Source of the DNA: Penelope pileata
Taxonomy: Eukaryota > Chordata > Aves > Galliformes > Cracidae
Reading direction: 5' to 3'
NCBI GenBank assembly: GCA_013396635.1
Contig: WBMW01005080.1
Coordinates: 124,001-188,000, forward strand
Length of the DNA: 64,000 nucleotides
Every line of letters begins with the position of its first letter. The first letter of the stretch is position 1. Below the pieces are notes generated by a model, which saw only the letters and a list, made by a program, of their open reading frames with translations, did no database searches and was not told the origin of the DNA. Below are positions 1 to 13,499 of this stretch, one piece after another. The position numbers and the translations under genes are program-made.

Positions 1-3000
1 TGAAGTCTCACAATTTTGGCTCTAAAAGAGCAGTCCTGATCAAGTAAGTCATGTCAGCACACTGCTAACCTCCTTGTACTGGGTAACAACACGTTAGTGC
101 TAGTACTGCGGTGCTCCCCACCCAGATCCATACGGACAGACTGCTGGGAAAGCTCGCTGTTCAAGGAAAAACAGAGAGGGAGGGAAACAAGAACTGCAAG
201 AGTGAGACAGCTCGTAGAAGAGCATAGCACAGGCAATCAGCTGCCAATTTGCAAGCAGGATTTATCTCGTGTCTCAGATTAGTGTCCCTTCACTAATGCC
301 AAATAGGTACTTCCATATTCATCAGTGAATGAACAGATAAACAATAAAATGTGTTCTGCCAGAAGTCAAAGAAGATATGAAACTGTTTCCTCTTTCACAC
401 AGCTTGCATTTATCTGTCCCAGTTCAAAGTCTGTTCTCCTGGGTACGTGTAGATCTCTGGATCCCATGCGTTTAACATTTTGCTTTCATCATCTGCAATT
501 TATTGAGCTCTTCAGTAAATATTTATAACCATTGAAGCAACCCAAGCTACTGGGCTGATTCTTTGGAAGTACCTCTTGGAAGCAGATGCTTCAGGTAGCA
601 GGTAACTGCAGCAAACCAACACCATCAATCACAGTGACAATGCCTGGACTGGCCATTTCTGGGTTGAGCCCTTGAGGTATATTTTACAAACACACTAGCT
701 TAGTCGTCTGTACTAGCACAGTGGTCAGCAGCACTTGAGCTGGGAACAGGGTTGCTTCATGCTGGAGACTGAAGAATCTTTCCATGATTTTTGTCCTCAA
801 GACTGTAATCAGGTTGAGATCCAAGTGTGAGCAGCATGTGAGATTAAGGCCAGAGTCACACAGACGTCAGAATGACAAAAGAAACACAGTAACCCCAAAG
901 TTTAACTGAAGTGTTCTAACAATCCTGTAGAAGATCGATTCTGTCAGGATCTAGATTCAGACTGCAACTGAAGTTTTATTCCAGCCAACAGTCCCCATTT
1001 GTGATGTCTCCTGAACTAGTATGAAGGATCTTTTTGTTATCACTGTTTTGGAAAATGACTTCAATGCAATACCTCAGTTCGCAGCCTCAGGGGCAGAAGT
1101 TGTGCAAAGATTGCTGCCTCTTGTGCCCCCAAATACGGCAGTAAAAGTTGGCGCAACCTAGGAGAGTGAAAGCCTGGGATAGGCCCTATTCAGTGACATG
1201 GCTTCAGTGTTCTGATGTCTGCTTTGCCCATCACAGACTGGCTGACAGTAAACTTGTTTTGCATTCCATAGTTCTGACAAGCTGTTCCCAACACTCCGGT
1301 ACACTGTATAGATTGTCATATATGTTGAGTATGATATAATAAACGAAACGTGATTATTTGAATCATTTTCCATTCCATTGCCAATTTCAATTCTACAGTA
1401 AAGGCTGACAATGCCAAACAGGTTCCTTAATACTTTTAAAAGATTGTTCGAAGTTCAAATGTGCTGAAGCTGAAGAACTTCAGCCAAAGTTGAGCAGCAG
1501 TGCTCTGGACACTTACTCTGAATTATTCCAGAGATTTCTTTCTCATGGCTCTTGTTTTGCCCCTGGACATTTAAAGTTAATAATGAACAGTTTTTAATAG
1601 TTTCAGTTCATGAGTCTTGTTGTATTTATTCAACAACATAAAAGAGCTGCTCATCATCTGGTTTTGTTAGTGTCTCATTGCTCTAATCTTGACCTAGTTT
1701 GTGAATGTTTTATTTATCGATGGTGGGCTACACAAACAACCTCATCTTGGAGGAATTCCTAACACAAGCTTAGTCCAACAGTACACGTTTTCTCTCCAGG
1801 GCAACTCCATCTCTTTTTTTTTTTTTTTTTCCCTTTGACAGTGTTTCTGTCTTCATCCATAAACGTTGTCAACAACACATGCTTACAATTAGTTTCTCTT
1901 TTATCCTAGAATTGATGACTACAGATCACACACACAAATCTTACAGCATTACTGGGAAGTTTCCATGGTGGTGTGACTCATTTCTCAGCTGAGATTGTAA
2001 ATGCTTTGCAAGCTGGGGCTTTGCATTTTTCTCCTCTTTCAATAAATATATTCTAGGAAAAGAGACAATCTGGTGGACTGAGGAAGAAAGAGCAACTGGA
2101 ATACTGAAATCCTTTTGACACACAGTCACAAGCTTCCTCAAGGCCCACACATAACAGCGTAAAATTGTTACACTGGGCTTCCTGGTGCTTTATGGCATCA
2201 GAAGTATTAAACCCTTAATATCAACATCAATATCAACATTCTTTGTCCAAAGGACCAAAAGAAAAAGCCCAGCCAACAACAAAAAATCACATAGAGCTGC
2301 AGAAGGGTTTTCACTACTTAGTTCTAAAACATAATATAATGTTTCATAGGAGCATATGAGCCACTGATAAACTGACTGTTCTTATATTCTACATCTTGCT
2401 GTATTTTTACAAGAGGCCTAGGGAGGTGGGCTCCCAAGGAAGTCTGAAACACAGAACGTGTTTGCTCTCAAGATAGCCATAATATTTTTCAGAATACCAG
2501 GATAATGCTGTACTGAGCTGTCACTGCTAGGGAAAACTAACATCAAATGTGAGCAAATGAGACTTCCACTGTTGGAGGTTGTTTCAAGAATAAGCAGAAC
2601 AAGCTTTAAATGAAGAAAATTGACTCATGAAGCCTGTGAGAAGGAAAATACCCCTCTCTGGAGCTCAACACAGGGCTTCCCCCAAGAGCCACCAAGCTCT
2701 GTGGTGTCCCTGGGAAGGCTCAGGTCATCCTCCTGAGACCCTAGTTCAGGCTCAGCCCTGGTGGCACCCCAGAGTTGCCTCAGCTCTGAAAAATGTCCAG
2801 GAAGAAACCGTGGCTGCTACAAATTCCTGAAAGGAAAGAGAGCCATAGCATTAAATGAACAGAGCTTGGGTGCGAGGATAACTTCACTAACCTCTCTAAC
2901 CTGCAAACCACTCTGACCATCTCTCTAAGCAGCCATGGTTATTTTGACTCCTGGCTCACTCCATTCCAAAGAGGTCTCAGAACAGGTACTGTCTTCCTCT

Positions 3001-4540
3001 GTCCACAATGTACATACAGATTGAATTTACTTTACTATTTTCTTGTCATGTGCCAGGAGTCCATCTTCTGCCCAGCTCTTTGTCTCTACCTCTCCCCCAG
3101 CTGTTACTATCGCAGCATTTCATCAGCATACTCTTTCAATTCCCTTTGAGACTATTTAAAAAGGTGTAAAAGAACATAAATTCACATTTGTCTGTAAATA
3201 TATTAAAGACTTGACTACTTCTCAGCATATTAAATCTAGACTCACACAAAGAGGCTTTGAAAAGGTCAAATTCTGTGAATATCCAGTTTCTAACTACATT
3301 ATATTCAGCTGTGGTTATATTCTTTTTGCGTTCATTTTGTCAGGCTATGCTAACAAATGAGTTTGCTGATATTATTTATGGGATAGTAAATCTTACGTGC
3401 AACAACATAAACTTCATACTAATGAGCAGAAATCCATCACTGATCTGTTTGTTCAGTCAAAACAAAAATAAATTTCTCAGACTGTAAATACAAAATTCTT
3501 AACAAGATACACAATTTGAGGATTAAATTATTCATAAAATTTCCACTGACTTCAAATAATATGTATATTTGACAAATCTGTAACTCATTTCTGGTTAATT
3601 TGTGGATGGGAGAAGTTGAAAATTGCCATATATGTGCTCCTTACCATTTTTTTTTCCCAAATAATAACCTCCTAATTTTAATCAATTTAGAATCTCGAAA
3701 GTTTCCTAATGAAGCACCCTTTGATTAGTTTCAAGAAGGTTTTATCACTCTCTAAATTGGTTTACGCTGATATGATTTCACAGCCATCAGTGGAGCTAAA
3801 CTGATTTATTCCTGATGAAGATCTAGCTTGTGACGAGGTACTGAAATTTAAGAGATGGGTAGTGCAGCAAGTGCCACTGCTGCAAGTGTCTGCAATGGAG
3901 CTCTGGCAGATAGGGAAGTCGTGCAGGTATTTCCTCGACAGCCTGGATTGCTGCTCCTCTACACACTCGGTGAAAGATGGGATTGTTGAGACGAATCCCG
4001 ACATGGTATGGAGGTGGCACAGCAGAATTCATTTGATTTTGAGATGTTTGCCCTTGTTTCAGCTTAACAAAATGTGAGCACCTGAGGGTCACAGGGTGGG
4101 AATCTGGATTTCTTTGCCCTCCATCCCTTCAAGAAATCCAGCAAGGTCTTTGAACTTTGCAGAGAAGATGACACTACAGTAGTACATTCATTGTGGACTA
4201 ACGTGTAATTTCACTTGTCACATACCTAGTGAGGGAAGCTTGATTTTTATATAAACCTTTCTACCAAATCTTTGCAATCTCAGCCAGTTAAAAGAATTAG
4301 GAAGAGAAATAAAAAAAGTGAAAAACAGCAAAAGCAGAAAGAGAAATGAGAAACGAAATCCTGGAAGAAAGTAACAAAGGAAAAGGAGATAACTAAAAAA
4401 TGTTAGTATGATTTCAAGCTGCTAATGAATATAGTGGCACCATTGTCATCAGCAGAATGATGTAGCATTCAATGGATATTGTCACATTCTGCATTAAGGT
4501 ATCCTATAAACGTATTTGCCGTTAGATGTCTGCCCTTCTG
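1..4540. other. Unique non-coding sequence, no gene seen
   Basis: I see no gene in this stretch. Open frames are all under about 90 codons, lack family motifs and overlap on both strands, as chance frames do. The only clear landmarks are a T-run near 1,814 and a small ATATCAACATC-type tandem near 2,218. The sequence is AT-rich with scattered GC-richer patches, such as 2,640-2,830, that carry no recognisable domain. Very old, unrecognisable repeats may be present. Confidence 0.6.
1814..1830. repeat. Poly-T tract (17)
   Basis: Uninterrupted run of 17 T, followed by CCC. It could be a microsatellite or the reversed poly-A tail of a decayed retroposed copy. No recognisable retroposon body is attached to it. 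Confidence 0.85.
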
Positions 4541-4774
4541 CCCTTAGATAATTTTCTTCCTTGTCCATGCTGCTATACAGTCCTCCAAGGTTAAGTCCTC
4601 TGCCCCTCTTCTGCCCCCTCCCAGCAATATTGCTGCGCCTTTTACTGTCCCTATGGCTTGTGCAAGATGCACAGCTTGCCCACCCAGGCCTTCTCCATCC
4701 AGCAGCAGGAGTGGGCTGTATTCCCCACCAGTCATCTAAACCCAGACAGTCATGAGGGGGCAGGAGGCGCTGAC

Positions 4775-4840
4775 AGCTGAGGTGATTTGCTCCAAGTCAC
4801 AGCACAGGTCAGTGGCAGAATTCACTTCTCCTGTCCCCCT
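4775..4840 (+). mobile_element. MIR-type SINE relic
   Basis: The segment holds the order of words typical of the MIR core and 3' part: GAGGTGATTTGCTCCAAGTC, then CACAGCACAGGTCAGTGGCA, then a CTCCTG-type word. In intact MIR copies this reads as gaggtgaagtgacttgcccaa, ggtcacacagc and aggtcagtggcag. MIR is a tRNA-derived SINE moved by L2 and fixed before amniotes diversified, so a divergent copy in a bird is expected. It is non-coding. The call comes from consensus resemblance by eye; boundaries are good to about 20 bp. Confidence 0.55.
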
Positions 4841-6268
4841 GTGTCTTTTTACTGGGGTAGTCCTCCCATTAAAGCTAATATTTATCTAGCCAGCATATTG
4901 CTAAACCAATGTAGCTTTGGGCTTTTATTCTGGATTATAAAAGTACAGCTGAGGGTTGAATTGATTCTGTTAAATGACATGAGATGTCTTCTGTGCAAAC
5001 CCTCTCCTCTCCCCTGTCTCAGTCCCTCTGCAAATGACTCTCTGATTTCTAAAGTAAGAAAGAGGAAAAGAACAAGAAGGCAACAGTAGCATTCTTTCTT
5101 TAGATGCTGATTATTAATGCAGACCTTGGTTTTGTCTCATGGATAGTGTCTGGCTTCCAGCAAAGTTAAGGAGTATTCCTGTTCTACATTGATGTATGGG
5201 AAAATCACATTGACTGTACAGATCAATGGGTCAGACACACAAAGGCCTTTTGCATGCAGGCTAAATAAAGATCTTTAAAATGTCCCATATAAGCCACAGT
5301 CAGAGAGACGAATTTCCCCAGAAACAAGCTAGTATTTAAACCAGACCCTCAGTGTGAATAAATCTCAGTATCTTCTGCTGGAAGTGACTGAAAGGATCTA
5401 GCAGTTTCCTAGAAAAATGACAGTCTGCTATTTGGGATTTGCCAGAGAATGAGGCTGTTTCCTGTATTGATTGATGCTATGAATTGCTCACCCACAACCA
5501 ACTCAAGGGTACTCCTTCCAAGAACACAATGCTTGTGACTTTAGTGGAAATGAGAGATAAGGAGAAGATCCTCCAGGCTGCCTGGAAAGAGAGAAGCACT
5601 GAATTCCAAGGGCAGGTGATAACAATTTCTCCAGACTTCAGCCAAAAGATACAAGAAAGAAGGAATTGGTAGAACTTTAAAAAGCCTTTGTAGATTTTAA
5701 ATTCAAGCCTGTCGTCTCTTCTGAAACTGGGAGTTCTACATGAAAATAAAGATTACCCCTTCTGGGATGCAGATTGAGGGAAACATTTTTTAACAGATAT
5801 CTCCCTCACTGTTGCCCCGGGCCATTCAGATGTATTCATTCATCGCATTTTGACGGCAGAACCCAGGTAGTGCACCCCAGCAAAGTGTGCTCTGTGCAGA
5901 GGGCCCTGTGGGAGCTGCAAGCAGTCCATGAAGTCTACTCCATCATGGGGCCTGAGACAGATGGCACAGCTGCCAAAGCTGGCAGGGCCGAGCATCTGGT
6001 GAATGCATTGATTTAAAGCAGTTCTCAGGGAGCTTCCATTGTGTGGCTGAACTGAGATGAGTGCAGTTCAGAGCTGCTACCCTTGCTGAAGCCCATGGGT
6101 GTTGCCACAGCCTCTTCTTGGAAGAAAGTGCCAAATGCTTTGGAAGATGAAAAAAAGCAGTCTCCCTTCTGGGCAACTTGTCAGGAACTGCTGATATCAG
6201 GGAGGGAGTCAGAGCTACCACTATTTCACGATTATGTTAGAATTCCTCTAGGAAACCTCTGGTCAGGC

Positions 6269-6283
6269 TTTTTTTTTTTTTTN
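6269..6283. repeat. Poly-T tract ending in an ambiguous base
   Basis: Fourteen T followed by N at 6,283. The unresolved base is most simply a sequencing uncertainty at the edge of the homopolymer. Confidence 0.85.
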
Positions 6284-6610
6284 GCTTTGTCAGTACTTTC
6301 TGTCTCTCTCTTTCTGTCTCAAATAAACAATGTCTGATTTAAATATAACTATAGTTCAGCTTCTGACTATTCATAGCTGGAGATGAGCAAAGATTTCCCT
6401 GATGTAAGAGCACAGAGGGAGAGTTCACCAGCCCAAAGCTGACACTACAGCTTCTGTGGCAAAACCCCAGCTACTTTTAAACCAGCACTGTGCCAGCCAG
6501 TGCAGGCTTCTTCTCTGTCTTTATTCAGAGCCCAAGACAGCTTTTTTTCTCCTTTTGTCCTTTCTGGCATTGGTAGCAAGTGATAGCACACTGTTTACAG
6601 GACCACAAAT

Positions 6611-7925
6611 GGTTTACTCCGAAAATAATGCCTCCTATTTATTTTCATGGAAACTACAACAGCTACGAAGAGCACAATAACACTATTTGATAGAAAAAAT
6701 TCTCAGCTACAAAACTTTATTTTTCAACAGTCACCACCATTAGCTGTGCATTTTTGACAGTGATGAACAAGAATCTGCGTGCCATGCTCATAAAAATGTG
6801 CACCAGTGGGGGTGACCCACTGTTTCACAGCTGCTATGACAGTGATATTGCTAGGAAAATGTTGCCCACACAGTCCGTCTTTCATCAGCCTGAACAGATG
6901 GAAGTCAGAAGGTCCCAAATCTGGAGTGTACAGTGGGTGAGGCAGGACAGTCCAGCCAAGACTGGCAGTGTGCTCCGCAGTCTTCAAACTGGTATGGGGC
7001 ATCATGTTATCACATTGCAAGAGAAAGGTTGTCTTCTTCTCTGGCCTGACTCTGGAAGTTCAAGCCTTCAGCTTAGTCGGCATCATGGTGCAGCAGTCAG
7101 AGTTGATGGTTTGTCCAGGTTCCAGGAAATCCAGAAGGATCCCCCCTTTCCTGTCCCAAAAGACAGTGTGCATCACTTTACCCACTGAGGATTGCATCCT
7201 GAACATTTTCTCTGATGAGGAATTCACGTTGTCACTCCATGGACTGCTGTTTTGACTCCAGGTCATTGTGGTGACAGTACATCTTGTCACCAGTAATGAT
7301 GTGATCCAGGAAATTGTCACCTTCAGCCGCATATAGGTTCAATAGGTCCTGACAAATTTGCATACGGTGTTCTTTCTGTTCCTGTGCGAGCAGTGATGGG
7401 ATCCACCTGATGCAAATTGCAATATTTCAACATTGCCACCAGCATTTTCAATGCATTGAAACTGATATTCAGCTCTGTACACAGTTCCATGGTCATAATC
7501 TGCCAATTTGAGTGGATGAGCTGATCAAGACACTTTTCATTGTGTGGTGTGACAGCTGTGCATGGCTGTCCAGAATATGGCTTGTCTTTCAGGTCACTGT
7601 TGCCACTGCTGAAACACACCATCCACTACTTCACTGTGATCACATCCACTGTTTGGTCTCCAGAAACATTCAGCAAGCATTGAGGAATGTCACTGGGTGC
7701 CATTTTTTTCTGTATGGAGGAATTCAGTTCCACACCTTTGCTTCACCCACACTTCCATGTCAGATGCCATTTTGTCAGACTGCCCCTCTGCTGCCATCTG
7801 TCACACGGCAACAATGTGGAACGGGATAATGGTGGGAAGGTTCAACCTCTGCTGCCAAACCACCAACATCCACCTCTGACATCAAGGCCCAAGATAATAA
7901 AATAGGAGGCATTACTGTCGGATCA
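6611..7925 (-). mobile_element. Galluhop-type mariner DNA transposon, nearly full length, inactive
   Basis: The two ends are inverted copies of each other: CTCCGAAAATAATGCCTCCT on the left, and ATCCGACAGTAATGCCTCCT when the right end is read on the minus strand. Both continue into TATTT. The length of about 1.3 kb and the disrupted transposase between the ends fit a Tc1/mariner element. The end sequence and the host repeat landscape fit the galliform family known as Galluhop. A TA lies just outside the left end (6,615-6,616), but the exact termini are uncertain by about 5-10 bp. The transposase reads on the minus strand. With several frame disruptions the copy cannot make its own enzyme. A second, shortened copy lies at 27,611-28,165. 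Confidence 0.88.
6724..7703 (-). pseudogene. Mariner transposase pseudogene (DD34D family)
   Basis: When intact, this gene encoded a cut-and-paste transposase of about 340 residues that binds the terminal repeats and inserts at TA. The likely start is the ATG at 7,703-7,701, reading MAPSDIPQCLLNVSGD. The DNA-binding half follows, with LKDKPYSGQPCTA resembling the usual EDxPRSGRP linker. The catalytic residues survive across frames: Asp in ITGD (7,288-7,286), Asp in CDN (7,011-7,009), and Asp in PSDFHLF (6,906-6,904), exactly 34 residues after the second. Downstream, LPHPLYTPDLGPSDFHLF is a strong family signature. Breaks seen are a TAG at 7,628-7,626, a frame change near 7,390, another near 7,235, and a TGA at 7,062-7,060. 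It is therefore dead; identity as mariner is secure, the family name slightly less so. Confidence 0.9.
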
Positions 7926-7929
7926 GCAT

Positions 7930-10900
7930 AATGATAGCAAGTCACCAGATAACAGCTATTTGGAGAAATCTGAGGAAAATTTTACAGGCTTGCAAACAGT
8001 ATTTCAGATTTATAATTTGCATAGATAGCCCCAGAAAGACTGTGAACTTACTGTTAAATACTTCTGTCATGCTCAAGAGGGAGAGCACTCAGTGGGGCCA
8101 TATTATCTCAACTATCAAAACCATTCCCATAAATGCAATGGGTGGTGGCTCCTCAAATCCAGAGATGCTTTGCAAAGTACACCACACCACTCTCGTGATA
8201 TGATTATTTATAAGAAGAATGAATTTCAATAGAAAAGCAATACCTCTCATGGCTGTCAACTTACAGTGCTGGAGAATGACTGCCAACAGGAAAACCCTCC
8301 AAGTATGCCCCATGTGAAAGCCTAAGCTAGGCTTAGGCCTCAGTGGTCAGAAGGTATTACAGAGTCCATTTATATCTGTAAAGCCTGTCAGTTTTCATAG
8401 CTGAAACCTTCTCCTTCACCAACAAATCCCTGCAAAAAGTCCACTGTGCCAACAACAGTGAGATCATGCTGCTTTTGCCAGCCATTTCATGGATGAAAAC
8501 TTTGCAGCCAGACCAAAATGGCCAGAGTTTGCCTATGCCTTTTATTCAGTTTCCTTCACTGTACAGTTTACTTCATTTCTGTGACTTTTGGCTTACCTAA
8601 AGAATTAATACTTGATATAATAGGGCCTGGTTTACACCTTAAGAACTGAGGAAATTTTTGCACGTTGATAAAATTTGACATGTTTTATCTGTGCCCTGCC
8701 ATCAGAGTACTAATGGGAATCCAAATGTTTTTAGAACTTTTTAACTGCCACACAAACTGTCAAGAGAGATACACTATCTCTGAAATCAGAAAATAGCTTC
8801 TTTCCTGCTATCTTATCAAACAGCACCACATAGTTCTACAAAATGTATCCTGGCTGAACTACTAATGGGGAGATGTTTACATACTAGACTGGAAGCTATG
8901 AGACCTGATTTGGGTAATCACAGGAAATGAGGGAAGCAAAGTGTGGAGGAGAAGGAATACCAGAAATGATCTGAAGGGGAAAGAAATTTGGATATGAGGG
9001 CTCCTCTTAAAAGCACCAGGAGCCTGGATAACAAAGCTTTAGGAAAATGGGTGGAAAAGATGTACATGTCTATACATATGTGGATATAGTGACCAGAGAG
9101 GAAGTGATTATTTCACTGGTATATATGAGATTATGAAGAATTTGTTAATATTCATTTAATTTGTAAGTTTGCCATTTTCTCATCATTTATGTTAACCAAA
9201 ATATTTAACAACTAATGTAAGTACCAACAAAGAAAAAGTAAGGATTTGTGAGTTAAAGGAAGCAAACACACAGTATACGTTTATATGTAATACAGTACTT
9301 TACCCTGAGACAGACCAATGGGAAGAACAATCATGTTGTGTTCAAAAAGAAAAGATATTAGTAAGTTTTGGAGCTATTTGTACTTCAAACAATTGAGGAA
9401 TACAGAATATAAATACACATGAACTTTATAATTTTCTGTTACTTTTTAAAAGGCATAGCTGATTCTTATTTTGAGAACGAAATAACAGTATCAATAATAG
9501 ATAAAAGCATGTTTCTCATCCTCAGCCCTTGGTACTTTAGTGATGCCATCTGGAAGAAAAGCAGTGCTTTGTCCCATTAAGTATGTTGGCCACACTAGAT
9601 AGATGGGCCTTTAGCTCCTCTCACCACCCTTAGTTCTCATGTTTTTCTCACTGCACCTATCAGGTACTCATTCTTTCTTCCACACCTTGACATGGTTGAT
9701 TTCTACTCCCATCCACCCTGTGACTGCCAGCCACTGCTGCCTAATTTTACGTTTTGTCAGAAGTATTCCTCTTCTTCTTTCTTCCTTTCTCCTACCCTGC
9801 CCGCAGAGCTGAGGGACATCCCCATATGTAGGCACATCACATAGTACACCTGAGGTATATGGTCTTTGTGTGTTAAAGAATGTCCACTCCTGATCTGAAA
9901 GTTTAAATACAGGAAAGACAGAGCACTTTATCCTTCCCTTACAGAATATCCCCTTGGATTTAGGAGTCAGCTCGGATAGTCTTGTTCATTCGCTGAGTTC
10001 AGCATAGCTGTAATGTGCTTAGTTACAGCCCTGCTCTTGAAAATTTGATCCCACTTTCAGAAATATTTCCAATTCTAGCAGCATTCCTCACTGTAAATAT
10101 AAGGAATTTTGATAAAAACGTCAACTTGGAAATTATGAAGCCAGAGTCAGATTTATAAATGTGCTCATGTGTTCTAGTTCACATGAAGTGCAGGAGCACA
10201 AGCCCCAGGAATCTGCAGGCTCGCTTCATCCAGACTGCTCCAATCCAGGAATATCTCAAGGAAGGGATAGTCTCACACAGTTTTGTATACTTGCTGTGTA
10301 TCTGTTGAAAACAATATTAAAAACAGCCTTTTTCAGCAGCTCAGACTTTTCTGGTTTGTTTTTACATACAACTAGTGTTCCTGTAACTCTCTTCCTAGTT
10401 CTGCTGGCCAGCACTGAGGGTACACCCAGAATCTCACACCTGAGAGAGACTCTCAGTCATGACTCATCAGGGCTCCATGTACCCTAAGACACCTCCATCC
10501 AACTGGATGGTTAACAACTCTACGTGTCTATTGACAAACAATCCTTTGTAGGTGTCTACACTGCGGTCAGATGTGAGCCAGCAAGTTTGGGCCTGGCTGA
10601 GCTTGTTCTGGGCTTGAGTAGCGGAGTCACAAGTATCTCTTTCCTTTGCACAGCTGAATTGAAGTCTATGATGTCTATTCCTTTCTGCACTGCTAGCTAG
10701 AGGAAGCTAGCTGAGAGGTATTTGCTGCATAAACACGGACCATTGCTGAAAGCTTTTTAAAATATTATCCTCGTTTGTACCTAAACTGTAGGGAGGATAG
10801 AGGCATAGAACAGTAAAAAGGGGAGAAGGAAAAGATCACTCCTCCAACTTCAAATAGTCTTTGTAAAGGTTTTTAGTATGTATGATAAGTTTGGATTAAA

Positions 10901-13060
10901 TATGTATATATATTTAATTTGCCTGATTTATGTTAATGTGTTGTTTCTCACTGTAGACTCTGATGTGGAGCATCTCATGACCATTCCACCTCACATTAGG
11001 CTCCTTTACTTCTATAGGAGGGGAATGTAGCAGGCCCAAGTGGCAGCGATATAAACCAGCAGCTTCTTCAACCCCAGCACCTGCTGTGCACAACACATTT
11101 TTCTCTGACCTTACCTTTTGTGGCAAAAATTCGGATCAATCTGCGTATGCAGTGACAGCAACAGAAAGCCATTAACAGGAGTTCAGCTGGAGATGCAAGT
11201 CACTCTTCAATAGATCTTAGTTAAACAGATTGCTAAATATAAATTCCTACGAAAGAGAAGATAGGATAAAAATACACAGCGTATGTTAGTCCCATCATTT
11301 ATTGTACTTCTTAAAGATACTTAGAAGCAGTGGTGAGGATGGCAGGACATAAATAAAACAGTAGAAAAGAAAAAGAATAGAAACAAAGTGATGGGAAACA
11401 AACCAGTGGCCATAAAAATAAATCTGGCCACTTCTATTTTATGATGTACCATGAAATGAAGAAACCTAAAATCTCGGGGAAATAAATATATATTTGTATT
11501 TAAATTTTAGATACAAGTTTTTTAAACGGTTCTGTTAATCTTCATATGGACGCTAGATGGGGATCTTGAGTCAGCCATGCAAGGGACTCCTTTATCCTGC
11601 TTTTTCTTTATTTTAATCTGTTTTATCATGGACAGAGTACATGCAATGCAAGTTTACTCTTCGGGCATTTATGTTTTTACTAGTTTTTTTTTTTTTTTTG
11701 GCAGGGGAAGGGTAATCTAAAGTAAATAAATATTTACTTTTAAACATACAAGTTTAATTAAGGTTACACTGCATCTTACAAAAGAGAAGAGAATGCATCT
11801 GGAATTGCAGAGCACATGCTCTTCTTCATACTAATTATTTGTTTAATTCCAATGGCACATTACAATTGTTTTTTCACTTTTCAGTGCCATATGCATTTTA
11901 CACCGATGATTGTCTTACTGCCGTGTAGCACAGATTCTGACAAGGGGAAAGACGGCGAAGCCATTCACTTGCGGCACTACTAATGACCCAAGCATTGTTA
12001 TTTCCATAAATGGGATCTTTGTGTGCTAACTAAACCTGAGCAATACAACTGTGAAAGCTGCTTTCTTTCAATCTTCCCCAAATCTCCGTATGACTTGTAC
12101 ACATGGTAATGAGTTAATCTCTCTTGTTAACTTGTTGTTTGTTTGATAAGTACACTTTGCTTTCATGCTATGGCATGAAAAATGTGAATCATATCTTGAG
12201 CCATTGTCTTAAATAGTTCCTTTCTTGATGGATTCTCTTTTCTCGCTTCAGTAAACTTGACTTTTGCAAATTACATCGCAGAGTACCATGTAATGCACTG
12301 ACCTCAAGCCTTTGGATGCCCTTACAGACCTGCCTTAACTGAAATGAGTTTGACTGTCTCAGCTCATTTCATAGGGACACAATAGCACACACTGCAGACT
12401 GTGCAGTTTGGGGTTACTGCCAGTCTCTCCCAGATGCCCCAGACTGAATCAGTGAAGGGACTGAATTGCTTCCCATGGCATTGGCAGATACAGGGTGTAC
12501 CCAGGGTAAGGTGGGATCAGTCCTCAGGCCAGAGACAGGAGGGACAGTGAAAAAAGCAAACCTGCAGTGGACCTGCTGCTCTCAGTTTCCTTTGCTGCTA
12601 ACGTTGGAACAATCCACACAAAAACATTCCTGCGGAGGGATAAGACATGCTGTAGAGAAACAAGCTGAACACCGAGTCGATTATTTTAAAAGGATCAATT
12701 TTTTAGAATGTATTATAAATAAACAATTGTTGCCCGATATGGGGAATGAGCTTATTTGATGGCACACAGTGCTTCTGCAGAGCAGATTGCTCTGTCAGAG
12801 CAAAGGGAAAAAATAATATATTAAAGACATGAGATGCATGAAAAATGTCATTAAATAAGTCTTTACTACCCTTGAAATGGGGATGGTTTGCATAATTGAT
12901 TAATCATAAGGGGACATTTTTGGTCACAGAAATTATCATTAGTAGAGCTCCAAAGTTAAGTAATCTTTATACTAATAAAAAATGCCATTTTTCCCTCAGA
13001 TCTTCCCAAGATCTCTTCTTCCTTTCAGGCTCTCTGACTTTTACAGGCCTTACTAATTGA
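7930..13060. other. Unique AT-rich sequence, no gene seen
   Basis: There is no supported gene or clear transposon here. A 19-bp hairpin lies at 8,320-8,338 and a T-run near 11,690. The frames at 10,161-10,487 and 12,466-12,759 show no domain, signal peptide or membrane pattern that I recognise and look like chance. A GCTAGC word occurs twice around 10,690-10,710. Confidence 0.55.
8320..8338. repeat. Perfect short inverted repeat
   Basis: Arms GCCTAAGC and GCTTAGGC are separated by TAG. This is a perfect 8-bp-arm hairpin with a 3-base loop. It has no neighbouring gene to regulate and may be chance. Confidence 0.75.
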
Positions 13061-13079
13061 ATGATATTTAACTGGAAGT

Positions 13080-13260
13080 GTGGGTGATGAAACCTCTGTG
13101 AGCAAATTATCTGCACAGCCCTGCAAGCAGCAGCACGCTTGGGCCCATTCCACACGCTCGGCCCCGCAGCCCCGCAGCTCAGCCCACCGCACCCAGCTTT
13201 GCAGTTGGGCTTCTCTGTCCGAACTCCTGGCAGTGATGGCTGCCCACACGTCTGTCTTTT
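13080..13260. other. Small GC- and CpG-richer patch
   Basis: About 180 bp with CAGCAGCACGC, CTCGGCCCCGCAGCCCCGCA and further CpGs stand out from AT-rich surroundings. Frames are open on both strands across it (13,080-13,262 plus; 13,025-13,249 and 12,967-13,302 minus). That is what low stop-codon density in GC-rich DNA gives by chance. No protein motif is recognisable. It could be a decayed GC-rich repeat, a small regulatory element, or the remnant of an exon. Confidence 0.35.
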
Positions 13261-13481
13261 AAAAAGAAAAATATTGGCGTAGCAAGCAATATCTTTCTGC
13301 ACCCTTTTTTTCTTTCTGTGTTAAAGGCAACTCTCTTGATTGTTCCAAAAATTATTCTGACATTATTTCACCTCATTGTGAAACTCTGTGCATAACAGAC
13401 ACAGGCACACGCTTTGTAAGACAGTTTGCTGTCATTTAGGATGAATGTTGAGGCACCTGATTCAGAGATACAATAATAAGG

Positions 13482-13498
13482 TTTTTTTTTTTTTTTTT
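13482..13498. repeat. Poly-T tract (17)
   Basis: Uninterrupted T-run ending in CA. No retroposon body is recognisable next to it. Confidence 0.85.
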
Positions 13499-13499
13499 C

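Noticed and set aside
5820..6060. GC-richer segment with frames on both strands, considered as an exon or old SINE
   Set aside because: No splice signals, protein motif or repeat consensus could be matched.
6754..7188. 144-codon plus-strand open frame
   Set aside because: It is antisense to the mariner transposase pseudogene; the opposite strand carries the family motifs and this strand has none.
10161..10487. 108-codon plus frame
   Set aside because: No domain or family resemblance, and no exon signals that hold up.
10758..10830. Possible MIR (ATTATCCTCGTTTGTACC and words after it)
   Set aside because: Only one or two words fit and spacing is wrong, so I did not list it as a feature.
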